Shown one piece after another: positions 50,903 through 59,975 of a DNA stretch of 64,000 bases. Position numbers and translations under genes: made by a program. The stretch is taken from positions 2,914,001-2,978,000 of the forward strand of contig NZ_CP027433.1 in assembly GCF_002993285.1 (NCBI RefSeq), read 5' to 3'. Source of the stretch: Gordonia iterans. GTDB taxonomy: Bacteria; Actinomycetota; Actinomycetes; Mycobacteriales; Mycobacteriaceae. Position 1 is the stretch's first letter. The number at the start of each line of letters is the position of its first letter. The notes under the pieces were generated by a model. It saw nothing but the letters and a program-made list of their open reading frames with translations. It searched no databases and was not told the origin of the DNA.

Positions 50903-53402
50903 GGCGCCGCCCCAGCAGGTCGTCGACCACCGCGCGGAGGTCGTTCAGATCACTCCTGTCGAGCACCGACCCGTGATGCGTCCCGTGAGTGATGATCCGC
51001 AGGACGTTCTTCCGGTGGTCGCGCACGTGCAGCCACGACTTGTACCCGTCGTCGTCCACGTCGAGGGCGAGAGACACCAACGCCTTCGCTCCCTGAGCCG
51101 ATGCCCACCGCCCCTCGGCGGCCTGCTGGCTCAGACCGCGGCGCGGCGCCTCGGCGAAGAACTTCTGGCGCGCCGCACTCTCCACCGTCATCCGGAACAG
51201 GCCCGGACCCGCATCGTTCTTCACCGCATCGGGGATCTCGGTGTCGACGATCAACGACCTGGCATTGGCGAACACCCGGTCCGCCGGGACGTCCGCGGGC
51301 TCGACGGCGACCCGTGAGCCCGGCTCGCGGCTCACCAGGAGCAACTGCGCGTCGACCGCAAGACGGCGGATCGCCGACGGGAGCCGGTCGTCGTGCGAGA
51401 AGACGATCACCTGACGGGTCTTCGCCAGTTCCTGGAGCACCCGGAGGAAGCCGTCGATCTTGGCCGGATCCATCGCCTGGATCGGGTCGTCGAGCACCAG
51501 GAAACCGAACGGACTGGCGGGCAGCGTGGCACGCGGGATGAACAGCGCGAGCGCCAGCGCCTGGAGTTCCCCCTGACTCATCATCGGCAGCACAGACGAC
51601 TTCTGCCCGCCGACGGTGCCCTCCAGGTCGACGCGGCGGCTGGTCGCCCGGCCGGTCAGCGAGATGGAGGTCAAGTCGACGTCGCTCTGCTGGCGGAGCT
51701 CGGACCAGATCCGCTTCGCCTGAGCCTCGATCGGGGCCATCCGCCGGGCGCGCAGCACGTCGGCGTTCGCATGGAGCCACTCCTTCGCCGCCTTCAGTCG
51801 GGCGACCGACGCGTCCAGCGGACGCGCCTGCGACTCGAGCTGAATCCACGACATCACCGTCAGCGCCAGTGGCGCCCACGCGTCGTCGAGCTTCTGTGCC
51901 AGGGCCGCAGCGGGCGGGCGCAGCGCCTCGAGCGCTTCCGCCGCGGCAGCCAGCGAGTCGGTCGCGTGCTGCGCCAACTCCACGGCCGAGTCGGGCGCGT
52001 TCCGCGCGGCCTCGACGCTGGACCGGTAGGCGGCGTACTCGGGCAGGTCGACATCCAGATCGATGTCCGGGCCCGTCTCGAGTACGGGAATCACCAACTC
52101 CCCCAGCAATTCCCGCACCTGCTGCTCCATGTCGCGCAGTCGCGCGATCGCCCAGGAGTTCGCTTCCATCGCCGTGCGGCTCTCGGCGATCTTCGCCTCG
52201 GCGCCGAGAATCCAGTTGTCGGGCAGCGGGCTCTCGCACACCGGACAGTCGTCGCCTCCCTGTTCGCGCAGATAGCGGACGGCGCCGTCGAGGAGGGCGG
52301 TGCGTTCGCCCAGGAGGCGAAGAGTCCGGTCCCCGGATGCGAGCGACTCGTCGACGGCGGCGCGGAGTTCGGCCACTCGCGCTGACACGGCGAGCTCGTC
52401 GGCGACAGTCAGTTCCTCGGCGATCATCCGCAACTGAACCACCAACCGGTCATGCGGTGAGGTGCTGCCGCTGACCAGTGTCCGCACCGTGTCGAGATCG
52501 CACGACCGCGACTGCGTCGCTTTGAACACGGCCTTCGCCTGATCCAGATCGGACTCCTTGAGCTCCCTCCGCATAGCGGTGCGGGCGCTGTTCGCGCGCT
52601 TGCGCGCGTCGCCGAGCTCCTTCAGCCGATCGTCGATCCGCTTTGCCGCGGCGGTGATCTCGTCCAGGCCGAGGATCTGGTTGAGCGCGTCGTACAGCGC
52701 CGCCCGGCCCTCGCCGAAGAGGTTGCCCAACTCTTCGTAACTGAGGATCGGGCGGTACAGCTCCACCGGGCGCCGCCACCCGAGAACCTCCTCGGCGGGG
52801 CGTCGGTCGCCTCCGTCCGGCTTCGCGAACCGTTCGCAGTCGGCGACGTCGTCGCCCGTCCACTTCACGCTGACGGCGAGGTTCGTCGGGGGCTCGGCGG
52901 CCTCCTCCGGCTGCTGCACGAGTCCGACGCCGACCCGGCACTCGATGTCCCGGTGAAGGTTCCGCCAGCCTTCCTGCCAGAACTTCTGGTTCTTGGCCGA
53001 CCACCGATGGCTCGATCCGGTGATCGCGCATTCCAGCGCCTCGGAGAACGAGGACTTCCCCGAGCCGTTGCGCCCGCTCACGACCGTCAGACCGGGTGTG
53101 GGCGTGAGCGGCAAGACCGACTCCGGTCCGATCCCGCGGAAGCCGGCGACGGTGATCGACCGGAGGTACGCCTTGACCGGTGACGCCTCCCGTCCGCTGG
53201 TGCGATCCGGCCGCGCCGTCGGCTCCGCGTCGGGACTCAGCTGCGCGTCGAACGAGGCGTCACTCTCGAGCGCCGCCGCGATGAGGTACTTGACCTCCTC
53301 GTCTACCCCTTCGGCGTCTTGACCTGCCGCATCGAGAAGCTCCCACACCTCCTCGATCGTCGAAGCCTGCTCCGCGCGAACTGCCACTTCGTCGTCGATC
53401 AT
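50895..53402 (-). CDS. SMC/Rad50-like AAA ATPase with central CxxC hook
   Basis: An 835-residue ABC-type ATPase. Residues 1-75 are an extra, acidic N-terminal segment. Walker A is GRNGSGKSS at 110-118; a helical, coiled-coil-prone middle carries CPVC at 386-389 (a Rad50-like hook in a very short arm); the signature is MMSQGE at 607-612; Walker B is FLVLDDP at 634-640; and the switch histidine is His670. About 160 residues follow the ATPase core, with DHRKNVLRIITHGTHHG near the end. The shape resembles RecF/Rad50-type ATPases found in defence systems (RloC, PtuA, Lamassu), but I cannot assign one. It is coupled to a 127-residue protein. Confidence 0.85.
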   Translation of the reverse strand: MIDDEVAVRAEQASTIEEVWELLDAAGQDAEGVDEEVKYLIAAALESDASFDAQLSPDAEPTARPDRTSGREASPVKAYLRSITVAGFRGIGPESVLPLTPTPGLTVVSGRNGSGKSSFSEALECAITGSSHRWSAKNQKFWQEGWRNLHRDIECRVGVGLVQQPEEAAEPPTNLAVSVKWTGDDVADCERFAKPDGGDRRPAEEVLGWRRPVELYRPILSYEELGNLFGEGRAALYDALNQILGLDEITAAAKRIDDRLKELGDARKRANSARTAMRRELKESDLDQAKAVFKATQSRSCDLDTVRTLVSGSTSPHDRLVVQLRMIAEELTVADELAVSARVAELRAAVDESLASGDRTLRLLGERTALLDGAVRYLREQGGDDCPVCESPLPDNWILGAEAKIAESRTAMEANSWAIARLRDMEQQVRELLGELVIPVLETGPDIDLDVDLPEYAAYRSSVEAARNAPDSAVELAQHATDSLAAAAEALEALRPPAAALAQKLDDAWAPLALTVMSWIQLESQARPLDASVARLKAAKEWLHANADVLRARRMAPIEAQAKRIWSELRQQSDVDLTSISLTGRATSRRVDLEGTVGGQKSSVLPMMSQGELQALALALFIPRATLPASPFGFLVLDDPIQAMDPAKIDGFLRVLQELAKTRQVIVFSHDDRLPSAIRRLAVDAQLLLVSREPGSRVAVEPADVPADRVFANARSLIVDTEIPDAVKNDAGPGLFRMTVESAARQKFFAEAPRRGLSQQAAEGRWASAQGAKALVSLALDVDDDGYKSWLHVRDHRKNVLRIITHGTHHGSVLDRSDLNDLRAVVDDLLGRRRG

Positions 53403-53568
53403 CGCCGCTCCCCTCCACCTCGCATGTCTGACACACAGAACATCTCACACAGGTAGGACATCGATGGCGCGCGTCGGTCTCAGCGAGGCGTAAGTCTGCG
53501 TCAGACGATCAACGCGGTCGTGGAGCAATCCCGAGACCTGAGAACGGACGGGTGGCAGCATCCGTCTC

Positions 53569-54040
53569 ATGGTGCCCGAGCAGACGCCCCCGACGTCTCC
53601 GATCGTCCTGCCCCTCCGGAAGGACGGAACGGAACCGATCCACGGTGCCGGCGAGTCGCCTACCTCGACTCTCCACGACTTCTGGTCCTGGGCGTATTCA
53701 GACCTGCTGAGCAACGCTCTGCGCGGGGTGCTGGCCGAGTACGCGCACCAACGAATACAGCTCCGAGTGCAAACGACAAGGCGACGTCTATGTCTTCTGC
53801 CTGTTCACCGCGACCGACCGCGCCAGTGCCGACCCGCTCGACGTCAGTCAGTGGCAGTTTCTCGTGGCTTCCACTGCTCTGCTGAACGAGAGGTTCCCCG
53901 AGCACAAGTCGCTGTCCGTCTCGACCCTGCGTAAGGCTGCAGGAGTGGTGCAGTGCGGCTTCTCCGACGTCAAAGCGGCGGTATCGGCAGCAGCTCCGGC
54001 GTCACCGAACGATGTCGGAGCGCCGAACGGTTCGCTCTAG
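53569..54040 (+). pseudogene. Broken gene resembling a nuclease-like family, internal part deleted
   Basis: The plus strand opens with STLHDFWSWAYSDLLSNALRGVLAEY and then changes frame near 53740. In the other frame it continues RTNEYSSECKRQGDVYVFCLFT, LDVSQWQFLVASTALLNERF and SLSVSTLRKAAG to a TAG at 54038-54040. Both parts look like one conserved protein whose middle is missing. In homologues as I recall them that middle carries the ALG...EVKSAAY PD-(D/E)XK core. The family is recalled from pattern, not searched. It lies between the SMC-like ATPase and dgt and may be the wreck of a partner gene. The 166 bases before it show no feature. Confidence 0.6.
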
Positions 54041-54051
54041 CGGTGCCGGAG

Positions 54052-55341
54052 CTAACCCAAGTGCGCCTGCACTTCCGCGCTGCTTCTGTCGAGTCGCTCC
54101 AAACGACCTTCCGTCATCGAGGCGATCTGATCGGTCACCACCCGCATACGGTCCGCATCGCTGGCCGCGGCCTCCCACTCGGGCACCAGGATCGGATCCA
54201 GGTCGCCCGGCGCGGTGTTCAGCAACAACGTCGACACGCGATGAATGCGGTCACGCTGCCGGTCCTGCTTCGCTCGGTGCTTGCGGTCCGAGAAGATGAA
54301 CCTCAGCGCGACCGTCTTCAGCATGGCCACCTCGGCCGCGATCTCCGGCGGGACCGAAAGTTCGGCGTCGTACCGGCGCAGCGGACGGTTCCCTTCCTCC
54401 GCACGAGTCGCACTGATCGCCGCCGAAGCGAAGCGGCCGATCAGCTCCGACGTCAACCGTTTGAGTGCTACCGACGAATCGAGTGAACCGTCGTACCGTC
54501 CGACGGCCCGGAAGATCTCCATCTCCGACAGGCGCTGTGCGGCGTCGACCATCGCGTCCGCGTCGACGCCGTCGAAATACCGGACCGCGATCTCAGCTAG
54601 CTCGCTTTGGTCCTCCCGAGATCCCAACTGGCGCAGGTCGATTCGGCCGCTGACTACACCGTCTTCGAGGTCGTGCACCGAGTAGGCGATGTCGTCGGAC
54701 CAGTCCATCACCTGCGCTTCGAGGCAGCGTCGTCCTTCGGGAGCACCTCGCCGCACCCAGTCCAGCGCCGGCTCGTCCTCCACGTACGCCCCGTACTTGG
54801 TGCCGGGCGCCTGGCGGCTCCACGGATACTTCAGCGTCGCGTCCAGCGACGCCCGCGTCAGGTTCAGTCCGGCACTGCGTCCGTCCGGTCCGATGATCTT
54901 GGGCTCCAACGACGTCAAGATGCGCAGGTTTTGGGCGTTGCCCTCAAAGCCGCCGTAGTCGCGCATCACCTCGTCGAGCGCACGTTCCCCGTTGTGGCCG
55001 TACGGCGGATGCCCGATGTCGTGGGCGAGACCGGCGAGCTCCACCAAGTCCGGATCGCAACCGAGCCCCTCGGCGATCCCCCTCCCGATCTGACCCACCT
55101 CCAGCGAGTGCGTCAGTCGCGTACGCGGGGTGTCGCCTTCGCGCGGGCCGACCACCTGCGTCTTGTCGGCGAGCCGGCGCAGCGCAGCACAGTGCAGCAC
55201 CCGCGCACGATCACGCGCGAACGCGCTCCGGTGATCGGTCGCCGGGTTCGACCGCTCGACCTGCTTGGGCGCCTCCTGGACGACTCGCTCCAGGTCGTGG
55301 TCGTCGTACGTCGCGATGGGCGGCTGGTGGTCGTTCGGCAA
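54052..55341 (-). CDS. dgt: Deoxyguanosinetriphosphate triphosphohydrolase-like protein
   Basis: A 429-residue HD-domain enzyme that splits dNTPs to nucleoside and triphosphate and helps balance the dNTP pool. Metal ligands are His78 ([11 protein letters not shown]) and His107-Asp108 ([16 protein letters not shown]), with a further downstream Asp in [17 protein letters not shown]. The TTG start at 55341 gives [14 protein letters not shown]; no clear ribosome site supports it. In M. tuberculosis this gene directly precedes dnaG; here 17 kb of other genes intervenes. Confidence 0.94.
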   Translation of the reverse strand: MPNDHQPPIATYDDHDLERVVQEAPKQVERSNPATDHRSAFARDRARVLHCAALRRLADKTQVVGPREGDTPRTRLTHSLEVGQIGRGIAEGLGCDPDLVELAGLAHDIGHPPYGHNGERALDEVMRDYGGFEGNAQNLRILTSLEPKIIGPDGRSAGLNLTRASLDATLKYPWSRQAPGTKYGAYVEDEPALDWVRRGAPEGRRCLEAQVMDWSDDIAYSVHDLEDGVVSGRIDLRQLGSREDQSELAEIAVRYFDGVDADAMVDAAQRLSEMEIFRAVGRYDGSLDSSVALKRLTSELIGRFASAAISATRAEEGNRPLRRYDAELSVPPEIAAEVAMLKTVALRFIFSDRKHRAKQDRQRDRIHRVSTLLLNTAPGDLDPILVPEWEAAASDADRMRVVTDQIASMTEGRLERLDRSSAEVQAHLG

Positions 55342-55532
55342 AGGGTCCGGCTTCTGTCTCGGCGTTGGATGGTCTCGGCACGACTCGCGTCGCGGCTCGT
55401 CGGCTCAACCGGCGTTGCTACGTTCCTACCTGGTCCGACGACCTCTCGGCCGCTTTCGCGGCGCGTGTCGGTCTGCTCACCGCGAAGATCCGCCGACGGG
55501 CGATGTCCGTCGGCGGCTCTTCGGGGTCTCGA

Positions 55533-55665
55533 CTTCGCTCGACCAGCGAGGGGCAGCTCGACCAGCGAGAAGGCAGCTCGACCAGCGAGGGGTCAGCTCG
55601 ACCCGCAATGATCAGCGCTCGACCGGCGAGGGTCGTCTCGACCCGCAGGTGGTCAGCTCGACCGG
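55533..55665. repeat. Degenerate array of the CTCGACCAGCGAG dispersed repeat
   Basis: Starting with GGGGTCTCGACTTCGCTCG, variants of AGCTCGACCAGCGAG(G) recur four to five times, drifting to AGCTCGACCGG. The first unit is the reverse complement of the one that ends the array at 47461-47557. With the featureless 55342-55532, it fills the 331-bp gap between dgt and the cold-shock-domain gene. Confidence 0.8.
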
Positions 55666-55672
55666 GCTGTGG

Positions 55673-56218
55673 TCAGCCGTTCCAGCCGCGCGCGACGGCC
55701 AGGTCCATCAGCTTGTTGCGGATCGAGGTGATCTGGCGCGCGGTGATGTCCGGCGACGCGTCGATCAGGAGCTCGGTGAACTCGTTGAACAGCGGCGTCC
55801 CGGCGTGCGGGGAACGACGCGGGCCGCGGTCACGATCGTCACGGCCACCGCGGCGATCGTCCCGACGGTCACCACGATCGAAGCCGCCGCGACGATCGTC
55901 GCGGCCACCACGGCGGTCGTCGCGACGATCGAAACTGCCTCGGTTCTCGTCGCGACGCTGTGCCCGCTCGAAGGCCGGCGACTCCCCCGGCGGGGCCTCC
56001 TCGGTCACCTTCAGGTTCGTGGCCTTGGCGCCGCGGTCGGTCTCCTCGACGTCGAACTCGACCTTGGCCCCGGGGCGCAGCTGGCCCTCGTCGATGCCGT
56101 GGACGTCGTTGACATGCAGGAACACGTCGTCCCCGCCGCTCTCCCGCGAAAGGAACCCGAACCCCTTGTTCGGATCGAAATGCACGACCTTGCCGCTGAC
56201 ACTCACCGCAACACTCAC
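55673..56218 (-). CDS. Cold-shock-domain protein with Arg/Asp/Gly-rich linker
   Basis: A 181-residue RNA-binding protein. Residues 1-72 are a cold-shock domain (GKVVHFDPNKGFGFL, DDVFLHVNDV). Residues 85-140 are a low-complexity run of RRDDRRGG and FDRGDRR repeats, like RGG-box RNA-binding tails. The last 40 residues form a conserved helical end (LFNEFTELLIDASPDITARQ). GTG 56218 is used; the in-frame GTG 56206 (MSVSGKVVHFD) is possible. The linker suggests phase-separating or RNA-chaperone behaviour, which is inference. No close operon partner is seen. Confidence 0.88.
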   Translation of the reverse strand: MSVAVSVSGKVVHFDPNKGFGFLSRESGGDDVFLHVNDVHGIDEGQLRPGAKVEFDVEETDRGAKATNLKVTEEAPPGESPAFERAQRRDENRGSFDRRDDRRGGRDDRRGGFDRGDRRDDRRGGRDDRDRGPRRSPHAGTPLFNEFTELLIDASPDITARQITSIRNKLMDLAVARGWNG

Positions 56219-56487
56219 TCTCTGCGCCGTCGACTCACTCGGACCCCTTGCCCGTGCGACGGATACCGCTTGTGCTCACTATGCCCTATTCCGCCTGTTC
56301 ATACGTACCTCTCCGGTGCCTCGCGACCTGCGGTTGGTCACGCTCGCTCCGCCCAGGGCGTGACGAAGCGTTCTGGATCGACGGCCGCCCGGGCGCGTAC
56401 GCTGGACCGGCAACTACGACGATGGACCGGCGCCGCCGCTGAAAGGCGTCCTCTCATGATCAAGTCCGGAGCCCCCACCACGCGCCG

Positions 56488-57006
56488 ATGAGCGGAGCGA
56501 AGTCCAAGCCGCAGCATGTTCGGGCCCACCGACGCGACGGCAGACACGGCTGCTGGGACCATCTCATCATCGCGCCTCTCTGGGTGGCGTACGACGCCAA
56601 CCTCGGCACACTCCTGCGCACGTGCGACGCCGTCGGCGCGTGCCTGGCCGTCCCCCGCAGTCCGCATTACCGGAACGCCCTGCGCGTCGGCGACACCCTG
56701 CGCCGTCGGCGGCCGTGCATCCACTGGGTGACGATCGGCAAGATCCGCTGGCTCGACGAGCAGCGGCAGGCCGGCAAACGGCTCGTCGCGGTCGAACTCG
56801 CCGAGGGTGCGACACCACTGCCCCGCCTGGCTCCCGCACGCGGACCGTCGGTCCTCCTCCTCGGCCACGAGCACCAGGGGGTGCCCGACGACGTCCTCGC
56901 CGGCGTCGACGAGTGCGTCGAGATTCCGATGGTCGGCTACGGAGCGAGCCTGAACGTCGCCGTCGCGGGAAGTCTGGTGGCGTACCGGCTCGCCGGTCTG
57001 TCGTGA
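56488..57006 (+). CDS. SpoU/TrmH-family RNA 2'-O-methyltransferase
   Basis: A 172-residue SPOUT-fold protein. The three motifs are visible: NLGTLLRTCDAVGA (motif 1), VLLLGHEHQGVPDDVL (motif 2) and CVEIPMVGYGASLNVAVAGSL (motif 3, knot). It is shorter than two-domain TrmH enzymes, being only the catalytic domain, so it methylates rRNA or tRNA alone or with a partner. ATG 56488 lies after CGCGCCG without a strong ribosome site. The 269 bases before it hold no feature I can identify. Confidence 0.9.
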   Translation: MSGAKSKPQHVRAHRRDGRHGCWDHLIIAPLWVAYDANLGTLLRTCDAVGACLAVPRSPHYRNALRVGDTLRRRRPCIHWVTIGKIRWLDEQRQAGKRLVAVELAEGATPLPRLAPARGPSVLLLGHEHQGVPDDVLAGVDECVEIPMVGYGASLNVAVAGSLVAYRLAGLS

Positions 57007-57201
57007 GGGAAGCCGGCGACGGAGGCGCCCTACCCCAATCATCTTCTGAGGTTCCGCTGCCTACACATCTGATGCGCACCCTCCTGCTGAGCGGAGAGCA
57101 GAATTGTCAGAGGCTCGTCGTAGAGTGACGTCAGACACACAAGGAGAACCGGCACCAGCGGTTCTACCAGCGGGAACAGCACTTCGGGGGAGGTGAACAT
57201 C

Positions 57202-58908
57202 GTGACCGTCAACGGCATCTCGTACAACGACGACGCCACCCGGAGCGCGCCCAGCACCGCAAGTCTCGACACTCCTGGTTTCGACGCAGATACGCTGATC
57301 GCCGGCCTGTCGCCCGCAGAACTGCTGGCGGTACAGACCGCCACCGAGAAACGCTTGAGCGCCGAGGCAACCGCACTGTTGGCCGCCGAGTCCGACGACG
57401 GTCTGCTGGGTCTGCTCGACGCCCGTGAACAGGCCCACCGCCGGGCGGAGGTGTTCGATGCCGCCCTGTACATCGAGGTCTCCGACCGTGGCGTGTACCG
57501 GCGCGCCGGACACATCTCGACCCACCAGCTCTACGCCCACGGCGCTCGCCTGGGTGTGGATGAGGCCCGCCGCCGCCGGGTCACCGCCGAAGGCATCGGC
57601 GCGATGGGCGCCCTGACCGGCGAACGCCTCGAACCCCGCCTCGCAGCGACCGCGACGGCGGTCGCGGACGGAGACGCCGGCGGCGCCCACGTCGCCGCCG
57701 TCACCGAGATCATGGACAAGCTCCCCTCGGCGGTCACCCACGATCAGCGCGTCAAAGCCGAAGCCATGCTCGCCGACGCCGCCCGCCGCCTGGACCCGGC
57801 CGCGGTCACCGTGGTCGGCAACCGGATCCTGGCCTGGCTCGACCCCGACGGCACCCTCGCCGACGACCACGACCGTCAGCGCCGCCGCACGTTCAACCTG
57901 CAGCCGCAGAACCGGCAGTTGATGAGCAAGGTCCGGGCGCTGCTCACCCCGGTGTTGCGCGCGAAGTTGGAGGTGGTCTTGCATCAGTGGGCCACTACGG
58001 GGATGAACAACCCGGACGACCCGGATTCCCCGCGTGGCGCGGCCGACCAACCCGGCCTCGACCCCGCCGTCCTGGCGGCCGCGGCAGAGCGGGACACCCG
58101 CACGCTCGGGCAGCGTCAGCACGACGCCCTCCAAGCATTGTGCGACTGGGCCCTCGCGCTGGCCGGGCAACCCGCACCCACCCGGATCCCCTCACAAGTA
58201 GTCGTGACCGTGACCGATGAGGATCTGGCGCGGCAGGCTGGGATCGGCTGGACCGCCACCGGCACCCGCATCCCGGTGTCTGATCTGGTGCAGTTCGCCG
58301 CCGACACCATCCCGTATCTGGCGGTGTTCTCCCAAGCCACCGGACAAATCCTGTACCTGGGGCGCGCCAGCCGGTTCGCCACCGCAGCACAACGGCTGGC
58401 ATTGTTCGCCCGCGACCGGGGATGCACCGCACCGGGCTGCACCGTCCCGTTCATCCGCACCCAAGCTCACCATATGCCTGATTGGTCAGACGACGGTGTC
58501 ACCGATATCGACCGGTTGGGTGGGGCGTGCGGCCGGCACAACCGGATGAACGGCACAACCCCGGGGCACTGGGAGTCGACGGTCCTCACCTTCGGGCCCG
58601 ACGCCGGACGCGTCGGCTGGCGGCCCGTCGGGCGCGGCACCCGGTGGCAGAGCAACATCATGTTCCACCCCGAACGCCTCGCACCCGACCCCGCCCGTGT
58701 CCCAGCAGCAGGTGAACCGACCGCCGACACCGGACCACCCGACACGACCGACTCCCGCGAGGACACCGACGGACCGCGCGGCAACACACGAATGCCCGAC
58801 GTCAGCGCATTGCGTGAAGTGATCGCTGCACCGGACGCGACCGGGCCACCGGGCGAACACCGGACTGCCCGTCCATTCCGGATCGTGCACGGACACTGGG
58901 TCGCCTGA
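57202..58908 (+). CDS. DUF222/HNH endonuclease, 13E12-type repeat protein
   Basis: A 568-residue member of the 13E12-like family common in mycobacterial and Gordonia genomes. The DUF222 region (residues 1-350) includes HISTHQLYAHGARLGVDEAR. The HNH nuclease has CTAPGCTVPFIRTQAHHMPDW and ACGRHNRMNGTTPGHWES, with two CxxC-like zinc ligands and the HH pair. The tail is Pro/Asp/Thr-rich. GTG 57202 was chosen because GGGGGAGG has correct spacing; GTG 57193 is too close. Family copies are scattered, often as REP-type mobile units, but no terminal repeat or transposase is visible here. Confidence 0.9.
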   Translation: MTVNGISYNDDATRSAPSTASLDTPGFDADTLIAGLSPAELLAVQTATEKRLSAEATALLAAESDDGLLGLLDAREQAHRRAEVFDAALYIEVSDRGVYRRAGHISTHQLYAHGARLGVDEARRRRVTAEGIGAMGALTGERLEPRLAATATAVADGDAGGAHVAAVTEIMDKLPSAVTHDQRVKAEAMLADAARRLDPAAVTVVGNRILAWLDPDGTLADDHDRQRRRTFNLQPQNRQLMSKVRALLTPVLRAKLEVVLHQWATTGMNNPDDPDSPRGAADQPGLDPAVLAAAAERDTRTLGQRQHDALQALCDWALALAGQPAPTRIPSQVVVTVTDEDLARQAGIGWTATGTRIPVSDLVQFAADTIPYLAVFSQATGQILYLGRASRFATAAQRLALFARDRGCTAPGCTVPFIRTQAHHMPDWSDDGVTDIDRLGGACGRHNRMNGTTPGHWESTVLTFGPDAGRVGWRPVGRGTRWQSNIMFHPERLAPDPARVPAAGEPTADTGPPDTTDSREDTDGPRGNTRMPDVSALREVIAAPDATGPPGEHRTARPFRIVHGHWVA

Positions 58909-58948
58909 CACCGGGCCACTCGGCGACCCCGCACCACCAGTCGACCCC

Positions 58949-59002
58949 GGACCACCCGAGGACCTCGGACCACCCGAGGATCTCGGGCCGCCCGAGGAGC
59001 GA
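58949..59002. repeat. Three 18-bp units downstream of the HNH gene
   Basis: GGACCACCCGAGGACCTC, GGACCACCCGAGGATCTC and a degraded third unit (GGGCCGCCCGAGGAGCGA) run from 58949 to 59002. They form part of the 257-bp gap before rskA (minus strand). Confidence 0.8.
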
Positions 59003-59165
59003 GACCAGGACCTGGACCGGGACGACGATCGATCGAATCCGACGATCATCGTCCACCACCGGCCGACCCGGCGCCGCCTACGCCCGCGCAGGACCGACGA
59101 TGACCATCGACCGCACATCTACCGGCGACGACCAGGACCGCACACGCACTTCATCTCCCGGCACC

Positions 59166-59975
59166 TCAGTCGAATGGAACGCGCGCAACGACATCGCCCG
59201 TCGGCTGCGGCGAACCTCCCGGCGGCTCCACGGTGAACGCCAGTCCGGACGCATCGCGCACACCGGTGATCACCGCGGTCGTCGACGGGGCCACGTCCTC
59301 CGGCCCCATCGTGCCCGCCGGCGTCATCGAACCGTCCACACCTTCGAGCCACATCTGGTACACGGATCCCGGCTGCGGCGGCGGGACGTCGTTCATCACC
59401 AGCACCGCCGCATCCGCCGAGTCCGAGTAAGTGACGGTCGCACGACCGGTCGCCACCGCCCCCGACCTCGACGCGACGTCTTTGGCGGAGAACACCTGCT
59501 CGGCGACCGGTGGCTGCCGAGGCGGCGATTCCCCGCCGGTACCGAACAGCCAGCCCACCACCCCGGCGATCACCGCGATGGCCGCCGCCGCGGCGAGGTA
59601 CGTGAGGGCTCGGCGCCGCCGGCCCCACAGCGTCGCCACCGGCTCCGACGACGAGGCGGCGTCGCCCGCGGTCTCGCCGACGATCCCCGTACCGCGGCCC
59701 TCCGCGGCGTCGACGACGTCGGCGGAGTCGGCGTCCGCGGGCCCGCCAGTCGCCGCGCTGAGGACCGCGTCACGCAGATGCACAGGCGGTGGGGTGGCGG
59801 TCACGGCGCTGACGCGGGCCATCGCCTCACGGGTGGCGCGCAACGCCGCCGCGTAAGCGGACTGGACCTCCGGTGCGGCCTCCCGCAACGCCGCCTCGAC
59901 TTCCGCCAGTTCTGCGTCGTCGAGAGCGTCCAGGCCGGCCAAGGTCGCCATTTCGATGAGCTCGTCATCAGACAT
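59166..59975 (-). CDS. rskA: Anti-sigma-K factor RskA
   Basis: A 269-residue membrane anti-sigma factor. The cytoplasmic part (1-120) has a zinc-less anti-sigma helix bundle with the start DDELIEMATLAGLDALDDAE. One membrane helix spans residues 123-146 (LTYLAAAAAIAVIAGVVGW). The external RskA domain contains VYQMWLEGVDGSMTPAGTM. It holds SigK at the membrane until regulated proteolysis releases it. The start overlaps the sigK end by 8 bases. It is the last gene of the operon. Confidence 0.94.
   Translation of the reverse strand: MSDDELIEMATLAGLDALDDAELAEVEAALREAAPEVQSAYAAALRATREAMARVSAVTATPPPVHLRDAVLSAATGGPADADSADVVDAAEGRGTGIVGETAGDAASSSEPVATLWGRRRRALTYLAAAAAIAVIAGVVGWLFGTGGESPPRQPPVAEQVFSAKDVASRSGAVATGRATVTYSDSADAAVLVMNDVPPPQPGSVYQMWLEGVDGSMTPAGTMGPEDVAPSTTAVITGVRDASGLAFTVEPPGGSPQPTGDVVARVPFD

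Noticed and set aside
55365..55532. Open frame [17 protein letters not shown]... between dgt and the repeats
   Set aside because: It runs straight into the repeat array, has no ribosome site and resembles no family.
57202..58908. 13E12-type HNH protein considered as an insertion sequence or group II intron
   Set aside because: No terminal inverted repeats, target duplication, reverse transcriptase or transposase motif is visible.
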